37,952 nt of DNA from an uncultured Pseudomonadota bacterium. GTDB lineage: Bacteria; Pseudomonadota; Gammaproteobacteria; Xanthomonadales; Ahniellaceae. Numbering within the stretch: the stretch's first letter is position 1; every line of letters begins with the position of its first letter. Made by a program: the position numbers and the translations under genes. Below the pieces are notes generated by a model. It searched no databases, was not told the origin of the DNA, and was given only the letters and a program-made list of their open reading frames with translations. The DNA is taken from assembly GCA_937996755.1 (NCBI GenBank), contig CALKUS010000182.1, positions 1 to 37,952 on the forward strand, written 5' to 3'. Positions 25,800-32,744 of the stretch are shown here, in pieces.

Positions 25800-26422
25800 G
25801 CGAAGCACCGGCGTGGCACGCGCCGGGTGAGCCGCATCCGGTCGCGGGCTTCGCCAGCGGCACGGTGGACGTGTGGTGGTTGTCGGCGGCGCGCGGCGAC
25901 CCGGTCGTCCGCAAGCTGATCGCGCGGTATGCGGGCGAGCACCCCGCGTCGCTGCGGCTGGCCTCCGGCCCGCACGGCAAGCCGATGCTGGAAGCGGCGC
26001 GCCTGCGCTTCAACCTCTCGCACAGCGGCGGCACCACGCTGCTCGCGTTCGCGCTCGACGCCGAGGTGGGCGTCGATGTCGAGCATGCCCGCATCGTGCG
26101 GCGGCGGGACGCCCTGCTCGCCCGTTGCTTCACGCCGGCCGAGCGGGCGCGGCTGCGCGCGACGCCGGATCCCGACACCGCGCTGCTGGCCGCGTGGACC
26201 GCGAAGGAGGCCGTGGTGAAGGCGATCGGGCGCGGCCTGGCCTACGGCCTCGCCCGCGTCGAGCTGGACCTGGCCGGCGAGCATCCGCGCCTGGCCGCGG
26301 TGGCCGGCGAGGCCGGGCCGGCAGCGCGCTGGACGTTGCGCGCGCTGCCGCCGCTGCCCGCCGCCAGCGCGGCGCTCGCGCATGCCGCGGGGCCGCTCGC
26401 GCTGCGTTGTTTCCGCGGCTGA
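25796..26422 (+). CDS. 4'-phosphopantetheinyl transferase, Sfp type
   Basis: A 208-residue enzyme that moves the phosphopantetheine arm of CoA to a serine of a carrier protein. Key motifs are FNLSHSGG (H76), GVDVEHARIV with metal ligands D94 and E96, and WTAKEAVVKAIGRGL with W134, K137, E138 and K142. These match the Sfp/Gsp group rather than the smaller AcpS. Start is GTG 25796, overlapping the DUF4442 stop. The carrier protein it serves is not in this window; ACP itself or a secondary-metabolite synthase are options. Confidence 0.9.
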   Translation: MSEAPAWHAPGEPHPVAGFASGTVDVWWLSAARGDPVVRKLIARYAGEHPASLRLASGPHGKPMLEAARLRFNLSHSGGTTLLAFALDAEVGVDVEHARIVRRRDALLARCFTPAERARLRATPDPDTALLAAWTAKEAVVKAIGRGLAYGLARVELDLAGEHPRLAAVAGEAGPAARWTLRALPPLPAASAALAHAAGPLALRCFRG

Positions 26423-26504
26423 GGGACGCTTCGTCGCGGCGCGCTTGCCGTGCGACGATCGGGACCGCCGGGCCGTCATCGCAGGCAGGACAACGCCGGA
26501 CACC

Positions 26505-27098
26505 ATGCTCGCGAAAAGTGCCTTCCACGCTCCCGTCGATCCCGCCGTGCTCGCCGCGGCGCGGCGCGGCGACGAGCATGCCTTCGCGGCGCTGTACGCG
26601 CAGTACCAGCGCGCCGGATTCAACCTGGCGCTGCGCGTGCTCGGCGACGCGGCCGCTGCCGAAGACGTGGTGCAGGACGTGTTCGTGCGGCTGTTCGACG
26701 CGATCCGGCAGTACCGTGGCGACGCGCCGTTCGGCGCCTGGCTGCGCCGGTTGTTCGCGAACGCGACGATCGACGAGCTCCGCCGCCGCCAGTGGCTGAC
26801 CCTCGAGGACCCGATCGAGGCGCAGTCGCTGCCGCCGGGCGCCAATGCGCTGGCGGAGGAGCAGGCGGAGGCGTGGCAGATGCTCCTGCGCTTGCCGCCG
26901 CGCGCGCGTGCCGTCCTCGTGCTGCATGCGGTCGAGGGCTACACGCACAAGGAGATGGCCGTGCTGTTCGGCCAGAGCGAGAGTTTTTCCAAATCGATCC
27001 TGGCGCGTGCCTTGCGCCGGCTGCAGAGTGCCACCACCGTCGGTGGCGACGAGGATGACGACGATGAACGTGGTGGAGCTCAATCCCACCGTCTCTGA
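26505..27098 (+). CDS. ECF-type RNA polymerase sigma factor
   Basis: A 197-residue sigma-70 family protein with regions 2 and 4 only. Region 2 is about 20-90 (GDEHAFAALYAQYQRAGFN, AEDVVQDVFVRLFDAI, GDAPFGAWLRRLFANATIDELRRRQ) and region 4 about 125-180 (LPPRARAVLVLHAVEGYTHKEMAVLFGQSES). The end is acidic (GGDEDDDDERGG). ATG 26505 fits the normal N-terminus of the group; the ribosome site is weak. The last 35 bases overlap the next gene in another frame, so the two are translated together. It probably directs polymerase to a small regulon that may include its own operon. Confidence 0.9.
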   Translation: MLAKSAFHAPVDPAVLAAARRGDEHAFAALYAQYQRAGFNLALRVLGDAAAAEDVVQDVFVRLFDAIRQYRGDAPFGAWLRRLFANATIDELRRRQWLTLEDPIEAQSLPPGANALAEEQAEAWQMLLRLPPRARAVLVLHAVEGYTHKEMAVLFGQSESFSKSILARALRRLQSATTVGGDEDDDDERGGAQSHRL

Positions 27099-27540
27099 TG
27101 CGCTGCGCCGCACCCTGGCGCAGCTGCCGGAATTCGATCCGCCCGCGTCGCGCTGGCTGGACGTGATCGCCGCGCACCGCGCGCAGGTGAAGCGCGCACC
27201 GGCGTGGCGGCCCTGGGCCGCGGCCGCGGTGCTCGTCGCGGGCGCGGCGGGCGCGCTCTTCGCCGGGCTCGGCCGGCCGGGCGCGGACGGTACGCTCGTC
27301 GCGGAAGTGGAGCGCTCGCGCCTGCTCGAGCAGCGCCTGGCGGAAGCGCGCGTCGTGCGCGGCGCGCCGGCGCTGATCGCCGTCGAGGCGGACCTCGCGC
27401 GCGTCGACGGCGCACTGCAGGCCGCGTACGACCGCGGCGCCGCGCCTGCCGAGCTGGAAGCGTTGTGGCAGCAGCGCACCGCGACGCTGGAGGCGCTGCT
27501 CGCCGGTTATCGCCACCCCGATTCACTGATCCGCATCTGA
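27064..27540 (+). CDS. Single-pass membrane protein, candidate anti-sigma factor
   Basis: A 158-residue protein with a short cytoplasmic N-terminus (about 1-47), one membrane helix (about 48-68, WAAAAVLVAGAAGALFAGLG) and a periplasmic helical part (about 75-158) rich in Leu, Glu and Arg, likely a coiled coil. The gene overlaps the sigma factor gene by 35 bases. This is the position and topology of an anti-sigma factor, but the zinc motif HxxxCxxC of the ZAS class is absent and I recognise no RseA-type domain. The function is inferred from position only. Confidence 0.65.
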   Translation: MNVVELNPTVSDALRRTLAQLPEFDPPASRWLDVIAAHRAQVKRAPAWRPWAAAAVLVAGAAGALFAGLGRPGADGTLVAEVERSRLLEQRLAEARVVRGAPALIAVEADLARVDGALQAAYDRGAAPAELEALWQQRTATLEALLAGYRHPDSLIRI

Positions 27541-27562
27541 TACGCGTTCCATGGAGGACGTC

Positions 27563-28558
27563 ATGCGCAACACCAACCCGACCCGTACCGTGCTCGCCGC
27601 CGCGCTGCTGGCCGTCTCGAGCTTCGCCGGCGCGCAGGGCGCGGCGAACACCGTCGCGACGCAACTGCCGGCCGTCGCCGCCGCGACGCCCGACGACGTG
27701 CTGCGCGAGGAGCTGCGCAACGTGCTCGTACGCATGATCGACAGCGGCGCATTCGCGGGCACGGCGCCCGAGTCGATCGCGATGTCGATCGCGATGCCGG
27801 CCGAACGTGGCGTCGACCTGGGCGCGGTGCTCGACGCCCGCCCGAACGAAGGGCTCGTCGTGCTCGCCACGACGCCCGGCGGTACCGCGCAATCGCTCGG
27901 CCTGCGTCCGCAGGACGTGATCGTCAGCGCGAACGGCGTCGCGCTCACCACGCCCGGTCGCAGCTCGGCCGGCGATTCGCTCGCGGTCGCCGCGCTGCGC
28001 GGGCAGCTCGAGCGCCTGCGCGACGGCGGACGCCTGGCGCTCGTCGTGCGTCGCGACGGCAGCGAGCGCAAGCTCGCGGGCGATGTCGCCCCTCGCTACA
28101 TTCCGGCGCTGCGCCTCGAGCTCGGCGAAGGGACGCTCGTGGCGTCGACTGCGCCCGTCGCGGCGGTGTCGCGCGCGACCCAGGCTGCCCCGGCGCAGTC
28201 CGGCGACAGCTGCGGCCGCATCTCGGTGTTCCACATCGCGCCGCGCGGGCAGCAGCTGTATCCGGCCAAGGTGCTGGAGATCGACGGCGAGATCCCGGGC
28301 CCGGCGCGCCAGGACACGTTCCGCGTCGCGCCTGGCCAGCACACGCTCCTCGTCGCGGAGCAGATCGACGACAACGACCTGCCGAGCGTCTATTCGCGCG
28401 CCCGCCGCCACAACAACAAGGAGCTCGTCGTCGAAGTTGCGCCGGGTCGGACGCTGCTGATTGCATCGCACCTCGAGCTCGCCAGCGAGCGCGAAGTGCC
28501 CGGCAACGGTTACTGGACACCCGTGGTCTGGAAGGAAGTCAGCGAGCCCTGCAACTGA
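27563..28558 (+). CDS. Secreted protein with a PDZ-like domain
   Basis: A 331-residue protein with a signal peptide (MRNTNPTRTVLAAALLAVSSFAGA). A PDZ-like segment lies at about 95-160 (GLVVLATTPGGTAQSLGLRPQDVIVSANGVAL). A second half (about 210-331) begins GRISVFHIAPRGQQLYPAKVLEIDGE and contains FRVAPGQHTLLVAEQI, resembling small PEGA-like or carbohydrate-binding-like beta domains that sense surface charge. No protease triad is present. GGAGG six bases before ATG 27563 fixes the start over an ATG twelve bases earlier. It is 22 bases downstream of the membrane protein and shares its transcript. Confidence 0.75.
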   Translation: MRNTNPTRTVLAAALLAVSSFAGAQGAANTVATQLPAVAAATPDDVLREELRNVLVRMIDSGAFAGTAPESIAMSIAMPAERGVDLGAVLDARPNEGLVVLATTPGGTAQSLGLRPQDVIVSANGVALTTPGRSSAGDSLAVAALRGQLERLRDGGRLALVVRRDGSERKLAGDVAPRYIPALRLELGEGTLVASTAPVAAVSRATQAAPAQSGDSCGRISVFHIAPRGQQLYPAKVLEIDGEIPGPARQDTFRVAPGQHTLLVAEQIDDNDLPSVYSRARRHNNKELVVEVAPGRTLLIASHLELASEREVPGNGYWTPVVWKEVSEPCN

Positions 28559-28581
28559 GGACGAGCGGCGTCGCGACGGCG

Positions 28582-28603
28582 AAGGGCGGCCTCGGCCGCC
28601 CTT
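28582..28603 (+). terminator. Intrinsic-type terminator after the PDZ gene
   Basis: AAGGGCGGCC (28582-28591) and GGCCGCCCTT (28594-28603) form a perfect stem with a minimal loop. It lies 24 bases after the stop of the PDZ gene and is followed by CTGCGTT, a short pyrimidine stretch. It separates the sigma operon from pdxJ. Confidence 0.7.
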
Positions 28604-28658
28604 CTGCGTTCCGGGTGGCGCGTTCGCGAGTGGCCCCCGCGATGCGCGGCATTGGCCC

Positions 28659-28686
28659 TTGCGGGTGCCGACCACGCGCCTAGGAT
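28659..28686 (+). promoter_or_regulatory. Candidate pdxJ promoter
   Basis: TTGCGG (28659-28664), a 16-base spacer and TAGGAT (28681-28686) resemble a sigma-70 promoter. It would start transcription about 23 bases before the pdxJ GTG. The -10 overlaps the only non-coding CCTAGG that I noticed. Confidence 0.4.
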
Positions 28687-28715
28687 GGGCGCGTCGAGTC
28701 CACGGAGCGGCCTTC

Positions 28716-29465
28716 GTGACCAAGCTGAGCGTCAACGTCAACAAGGTCGCCGTGTTGCGCAACTCGCGCGGTGGCAGCGTGCCGAGCGTGGTCGACGCCG
28801 CGCGCGTCGCGCTCGCCGCCGGCGCGCATGGCATCACCGTGCACCCGCGTCCCGACCAGCGCCACATCCGTCCGCACGACCTCGACGAGCTGCGTCCGCT
28901 GCTGCGTGCGCCGGTGGAGTTCAACGTCGAAGGCAATCCGTTCGCGGGCGCGCAACCGAACGGCTACCCCGGCTTCATCGAGCTCGTCGAGCGCACGCGG
29001 CCCGACCAGGTGACGCTCGTGCCGGACGGCGACGCGCAGGTCACGTCCGACCACGGCTTCGAAGCGGACGACGCGACGCGACTCGCGCCGCTCGTGCGTC
29101 GCTGCAAGGATGCGGGCTGCCGCGTGAGCGTGTTCGTCGACGCAGGCGTCGCCGCACTGGAGGCATTTTCCGCGATCGGCGTCGATCGCATCGAGCTCTA
29201 CACCGGGCCGTATGCCGAAGCATTCGCGCGCGGTGAGCCGAACGCGACCACCGCGTTCCGCGCGACGGCGGAAGCGGCGCACCGCGCCGGCCTCGGCGTC
29301 AACGCGGGCCACGACCTCGACCAGCGCAACCTCACGACCTTCCTGCGCGAGGTGCCGCACGTGCTCGAGGTGTCGATCGGGCACGCGCTGTTCAGCGAGG
29401 CCATCCATGATGGCCTCGCCGAAACGGTGCGGCGCTACATCGCGGCGATCGCTGCCGCGCGCTGA
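28716..29465 (+). CDS. pdxJ: Pyridoxine 5'-phosphate synthase
   Basis: A 249-residue enzyme that condenses 1-deoxyxylulose 5-phosphate with 3-amino-2-oxopropyl phosphate in vitamin B6 synthesis. Family signatures are LSVNVNKVAVLRNSRGG at the N-terminus, ITVHPRPDQRHIRPHDL, FNVEGNP, VTLVPD, RVSVFVDAG, IELYTGPYAEAF and GLGVNAGHDLDQRNL. The start is GTG 28716, with GGAG eight bases upstream; no ATG lies near the conserved beginning. It converges on exbD with a perfect inverted repeat at its stop. Confidence 0.96.
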   Translation: MTKLSVNVNKVAVLRNSRGGSVPSVVDAARVALAAGAHGITVHPRPDQRHIRPHDLDELRPLLRAPVEFNVEGNPFAGAQPNGYPGFIELVERTRPDQVTLVPDGDAQVTSDHGFEADDATRLAPLVRRCKDAGCRVSVFVDAGVAALEAFSAIGVDRIELYTGPYAEAFARGEPNATTAFRATAEAAHRAGLGVNAGHDLDQRNLTTFLREVPHVLEVSIGHALFSEAIHDGLAETVRRYIAAIAAAR

Positions 29466-29482
29466 AGCGCGCGGCAGCGATC
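29447..29482. terminator. Perfect 17-bp inverted repeat at the pdxJ stop, between converging genes
   Basis: GATCGCTGCCGCGCGCT (29447-29463) and its exact reverse complement (29466-29482) are separated by two bases. The pdxJ stop TGA is at 29463-29465, so the hairpin uses the last pdxJ codons. It lies 6 bases from the stop of the opposing exbD gene and could end transcription from both sides. There is no strong T-run on either strand. Confidence 0.6.
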
Positions 29483-29488
29483 CTTCGT

Positions 29489-29878
29489 TCAGCGTGGATC
29501 GAGCGGGACGTCGATGGCGGTGACGCCGGCCGTGTTTGCGTGCGCCAGCACGGACGCCATACGGTCGTAGACCACGCCGTTCGCGGCCGTGATTCGCAGC
29601 GGCGCGTGCTCGCGCGCCGCGACGCGCATCTGCGCCGCGATGGCGTCAGTGGGGAGCAACACGCCGTCCCAGCGTACGCTGCCGTCGACCTGGACTTCGA
29701 CCAGTTGCGGCGGCGTGACAATTTCGGATCGGCCGTCACCGTTGACCTGCAGCTCGATGCGCCGCGCGAGCACCGGCGCGGTGATCAGGAAGATGATCGC
29801 GAGCACGAGCAGTACGTCGATCAGCGGCGTGATGTTGATCTCGGCCAGCGTGGCGTGGCGGGCGGTCGCGTGCGTCAT
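29489..29878 (-). CDS. Third ExbD/TolR-like protein, separate from the tonB operon
   Basis: A 129-residue protein with a single N-terminal membrane helix that contains the essential aspartate D21 (ITPLIDVLLVLAIIFLIT). ExbD proteins use this Asp with ExbB to drive TonB by the proton gradient. The periplasmic part is shorter and diverged from the two neighbours and carries LPTDAIAAQMRVAAREHAPLRI. GGGAG seven bases before ATG 29878 marks the start. It lies after the terminator at 29992-30022, so it may have its own promoter in the 183-base gap or depend on read-through. No second ExbB is visible. Confidence 0.85.
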   Translation of the reverse strand: MTHATARHATLAEINITPLIDVLLVLAIIFLITAPVLARRIELQVNGDGRSEIVTPPQLVEVQVDGSVRWDGVLLPTDAIAAQMRVAAREHAPLRITAANGVVYDRMASVLAHANTAGVTAIDVPLDPR

Positions 29879-29991
29879 GGGGAAGCTCCCGACAACGCGC
29901 CGGGGCGGCGCGGCTTCAGTGTGCGCGCGACGCCGGCCACGCGGATGTGCAACTGCGCGAGCGGCGAGGGACCGACGACGAAAGGCGCACC

Positions 29992-30022
29992 AAGAAAAAC
30001 GCCGCCCTTGCGGGGCGGCGTT
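29992..30022 (-). terminator. Rho-independent terminator of the tonB-exbB-exbD1-exbD2 operon
   Basis: On the minus strand AACGCCGCCC (30022-30013) pairs perfectly with GGGCGGCGTT (30007-29998) over a five-base loop and runs straight into TTTCTT. This is the clearest intrinsic terminator in the window and ends about 40 bases after the exbD2 stop. Confidence 0.85.
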
Positions 30023-30061
30023 GCTCGAAACGGGTAAAGCGTTCCGGTCGGGTCTATGGCG

Positions 30062-30478
30062 TCAGCCGCCCGCTCCCGGCATGTTCTTGAACTCGAGCTT
30101 GGTCATGCCGACGTTCTTGGCCGTGGCCAGGACGGCAGCGACCGTCTCGTACGGCGTTTCCAGGTCGGCGTCGATCTGCAGCGCCGGCTGCGGGTCCTTC
30201 TCCGACTCGATCTGGAGCTGCGGCTCGAGCGCGGCCGAGATCATCGGCTGGTCGTTCCAGAACAGCTCGCCCGTCGCGCGGATCTTCAACGAGATCGGCG
30301 GCGGCGGTTCGATCGGGTTCACGACGGTCGATTTCTGCGGCAGGTCGATCTCGACCTGGTGGGCGAGGATCGGCGCGGTGATCATGAAGATGATGAGCAG
30401 CACCAGCATCACGTCGACGAGCGGCGTGACGTTGATTTCCGCCATCGGGCCCTTGCCCTGGTTACTCGTGAAAGCCAT
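30062..30478 (-). CDS. exbD: ExbD2, proton-driven energy transducer subunit
   Basis: A 138-residue ExbD with an N-terminal membrane helix and the critical D22 in AEINVTPLVDVMLVLLIIFMIT. The periplasmic domain has the typical pattern ISLKIRATGELFWNDQPMISAALEPQLQ and YETVAAVLATAKNVGMTKLEF. With ExbB and TonB it uses the proton gradient to open outer-membrane receptors. Two exbD genes in tandem are usual in the tonB cluster of Xanthomonads. It follows exbD1 by 12 bases and is followed by the operon terminator. Confidence 0.93.
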   Translation of the reverse strand: MAFTSNQGKGPMAEINVTPLVDVMLVLLIIFMITAPILAHQVEIDLPQKSTVVNPIEPPPPISLKIRATGELFWNDQPMISAALEPQLQIESEKDPQPALQIDADLETPYETVAAVLATAKNVGMTKLEFKNMPGAGG

Positions 30479-30490
30479 GGTCTGCTCCGA

Positions 30491-30904
30491 TCAGCGCGCG
30501 GGCGTGGTGATGAGGCCGACCTTCTTCATGCCGGCGTTCTTCGCCGCCGCCATGAGCTTCATCACCTCGCGGTATTCGGTCTGCTTGTCCGCACGGAACT
30601 GCACCGGCGGCTGCGGCACGCGCTTGGCCTCGATGCGGAGCTGACGCTCGATCGCGCCGGGCGCGATCGGCTCGTCGTTCCAGTAGGTCTCGCCCGAATA
30701 CTTGAGCGCGATCGTGATCGTCGACGGCGGTTCCTTGTTCGGTTCCGCCGTCGCCTGCGGCAGCTCGACCACGATCTTGTGCGACATCAGGGGCGCCGTG
30801 ATCATGAAGATGATCAGCAGCACGAGCATCACGTCCACGAGGGGCGTGACGTTGATCTCGGCCATCACGCCGCCGCTTTCGCCACCGCCGCCTGACATCG
30901 CCAT
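30491..30904 (-). CDS. exbD: ExbD1, proton-driven energy transducer subunit
   Basis: A 137-residue ExbD with a glycine-rich start (MAMSGGGGESGG), the membrane helix, and D24 in AEINVTPLVDVMLVLLIIFMIT, identical over the core to ExbD2. The periplasmic domain contains TITIALKYSGETYWNDEPI and TEYREVMKLMAAAKNAGMKKVGLI. The near-identical helices and diverged outer domains suggest that the two proteins are duplicates that may form mixed complexes. It starts 26 bases after exbB. Confidence 0.93.
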   Translation of the reverse strand: MAMSGGGGESGGVMAEINVTPLVDVMLVLLIIFMITAPLMSHKIVVELPQATAEPNKEPPSTITIALKYSGETYWNDEPIAPGAIERQLRIEAKRVPQPPVQFRADKQTEYREVMKLMAAAKNAGMKKVGLITTPAR

Positions 30905-30930
30905 GGTCGGTTACGTCCTGATCAGGTCGA

Positions 30931-31842
30931 TTACTTGCGGGCCTGCTTCGCACCCATCTCGACGCGCGAGCCGGTGGCGAAGAAGTCGTGCAGGTCGTGC
31001 GCGAACTCGTCGAAGCGCGAGATCACCTTGCGGTTGCCGCGCACGAAGAAGTTGTACGCGAGCACCGCCGGGATCGCGACGAACAGGCCGAACGCGGTCA
31101 TGATCAGCGCCTCGCCGACCGGACCCGCGACGACGTCGATCGACGCCTGGCCCGACGCACCGATGCGGATCAGCGCGTGGTAGATGCCCCAGACCGTGCC
31201 GAGCAGGCCGACGAACGGGGCCGAGGCGCCGACCGTGGCGAGCAGCGTCATGCCGTTCTCGAGCTTGGCCGACTCGCGGGCCACGGCCTGGCGCAGCGCG
31301 CGGTCGATGAACTCGGAGCGGTTCAGGGCCTCGACGAGGCGAGAACCTTCGTGGCGCTGGTGGTGGGCGGCGGCCGAGGCGCAGTCGAGCGCGATCTTCG
31401 AGAACGGCTCGGACTTCGGCTGCTCTTCCATGTAACGCACGGCGTCGGCCGCCGACTGCGTTTCCCAGAACGTGTGGATGACCTTCTCCATGCGCGCGTT
31501 GATGCGCGTGTTACGGATGAAGTTCATCACGATGTAGAACCAGGACGAGAAGGACATCACGACGAGCGTGACGAACACGACCCAGCCGACCACGTCGAAG
31601 TTCTCGATCAGGTGGCCGAAGCCCATCGCCTGCAGCGCGGTGGCGTCGGAATCGACGGCGCCCGGCGCGTTGCCGGACACGTCGCCACTGGCGGCCGTCA
31701 TCTCGGTCGTGCCGGTGGACGTCGCCGGCGTGAGGGACACATCGGTGGCGGGGGCGGCGGCCGGATCAACCGGCATCGTCGTCTCGGGCGTCGGCGCGGC
31801 GGCCGCGTCGACGGGCTGGGTGGAAGTCGCGTCTTGCTGCAT
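30931..31842 (-). CDS. exbB: ExbB (MotA/TolQ/ExbB proton channel family) with a long N-terminal extension
   Basis: A 303-residue ExbB. Helix 1 is about 84-106 (VVGWVVFVTLVVMSFSSWFYIVM), and the channel helices are in LLATVGASAPFVGLLGTVWGIYHAL and GEALIMTAFGLFVAIPAVLAYNFFV. The first 75 residues are a low-complexity Ala/Thr/Pro/Asp segment without a signal peptide; ExbB normally has a much shorter start here. ATG 31842 has a purine-rich site (GAAGGGTAAGG) directly upstream. Later in-frame ATGs (for instance before GFGHLIENF) would give the usual size. Four bases separate it from the tonB stop. Confidence 0.92.
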   Translation of the reverse strand: MQQDATSTQPVDAAAAPTPETTMPVDPAAAPATDVSLTPATSTGTTEMTAASGDVSGNAPGAVDSDATALQAMGFGHLIENFDVVGWVVFVTLVVMSFSSWFYIVMNFIRNTRINARMEKVIHTFWETQSAADAVRYMEEQPKSEPFSKIALDCASAAAHHQRHEGSRLVEALNRSEFIDRALRQAVARESAKLENGMTLLATVGASAPFVGLLGTVWGIYHALIRIGASGQASIDVVAGPVGEALIMTAFGLFVAIPAVLAYNFFVRGNRKVISRFDEFAHDLHDFFATGSRVEMGAKQARK

Positions 31843-31846
31843 GGCC

Positions 31847-32506
31847 TTACCCTTCAGTGAGCTTGAATGAAATTGGCACGAGGACCCAGCCTTCGACCGG
31901 GCGACCGTTCTTGACTTCCGCGTTGAAGCGCCAACGCTTCACGGCCTGGATGGCCGCCTGGTCGAGCTCGCGGAAGCGACTCGAGCGCTGGATCTGCACC
32001 TGGAGCGGCGAGCCGTCCACGCCGACCAGCACCTTGAGCAGGACTTCGCCCTGCGCGCGACGGCGGATGGCGGCCGGCGGGTACTTCGGCTGGTAGAGCT
32101 TGCGATAGCTCGGGTCCTCCGACGCACCCGTGTCGGCCACGGGCGGCGCCGGCGGGGCCGGGGGCGCGGGCGGCGGCGCGGGCTCGGCATTCGGCAGCGG
32201 CTCGTCGAACACGACGGGCGGCTCCGGCTCCGGCGGCGGCGGCGCGGGCTCCGGGCGCTTCTCGATCTTCTTGATGATCTTCGGCGGTTCCGGGGGCGGC
32301 GGCGGCGGCGGGGGCGGGGGCGGCGGCGGCTCGATGAACGAGACCTCGACCACGTCCTCCTTCTCTTCCTTCTGCTGTTCCGGCGCCCTCACCGGCGCGA
32401 GCAGGAACATGAAGGCGCCGACGTGCAGCGCGATCGCGAACGATTGCGCGGCGACCTTGCGCCAGTTGATGCCGTCGGATGCGGGGGCTGTGGCGTTGTC
32501 AGTCAT
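31847..32506 (-). CDS. tonB: TonB
   Basis: A 219-residue energy transducer. The membrane anchor is about 17-37 (AAQSFAIALHVGAFMFLLAPV), followed by a proline-rich rod with a run of 13 prolines and Pro-Glu/Pro-Lys repeats, and the C-terminal TonB domain (about 130-219) with YPPAAIRRRAQGEVLLKVLVGVDG and AAIQAVKRWRFNAEVKNGRPVEGWVLVPISF. It spans the periplasm and couples ExbBD to TonB-dependent receptors. The proline run is coded by GGC/GGG-rich repeats on the plus strand (about 32302-32332), so its length may vary between strains. Confidence 0.95.
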   Translation of the reverse strand: MTDNATAPASDGINWRKVAAQSFAIALHVGAFMFLLAPVRAPEQQKEEKEDVVEVSFIEPPPPPPPPPPPPPEPPKIIKKIEKRPEPAPPPPEPEPPVVFDEPLPNAEPAPPPAPPAPPAPPVADTGASEDPSYRKLYQPKYPPAAIRRRAQGEVLLKVLVGVDGSPLQVQIQRSSRFRELDQAAIQAVKRWRFNAEVKNGRPVEGWVLVPISFKLTEG

Positions 32507-32592
32507 GGGTGGTCCACAAAAAACGGGACTCTCGCCACGCCTCGCTTGCCGTCCTGTGAACGGTCGCGACGCGGTGTTGATCCCTCCGGAGA

Positions 32593-32610
32593 CCTCGCAT
32601 TATAGCGAGG
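32593..32610 (-). promoter_or_regulatory. tonB promoter with perfect -10 inside a palindrome
   Basis: The minus strand reads TATAAT (plus 32599-32604), exactly the sigma-70 -10 consensus, in a region of otherwise very high GC. It is flanked by the inverted arms CCTCGC and GCGAGG, making an 18-base palindrome. No clear -35 lies at the normal distance. Transcription would start near 32592, giving a leader of about 85 bases before tonB. The palindrome could be an operator. Confidence 0.65.
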
Positions 32611-32744
32611 GCGGGCGACGGTACACTACAGCTGCCCACGAATACAAGGCGATTGCAACAACGCCCGATGCGTGGAAACCGCCCGTCTCGGCGGCCCGCA
32701 ACGACGCGCGGCGGATGGTTGGTCCGCCGCACGCAACGCCGTCC

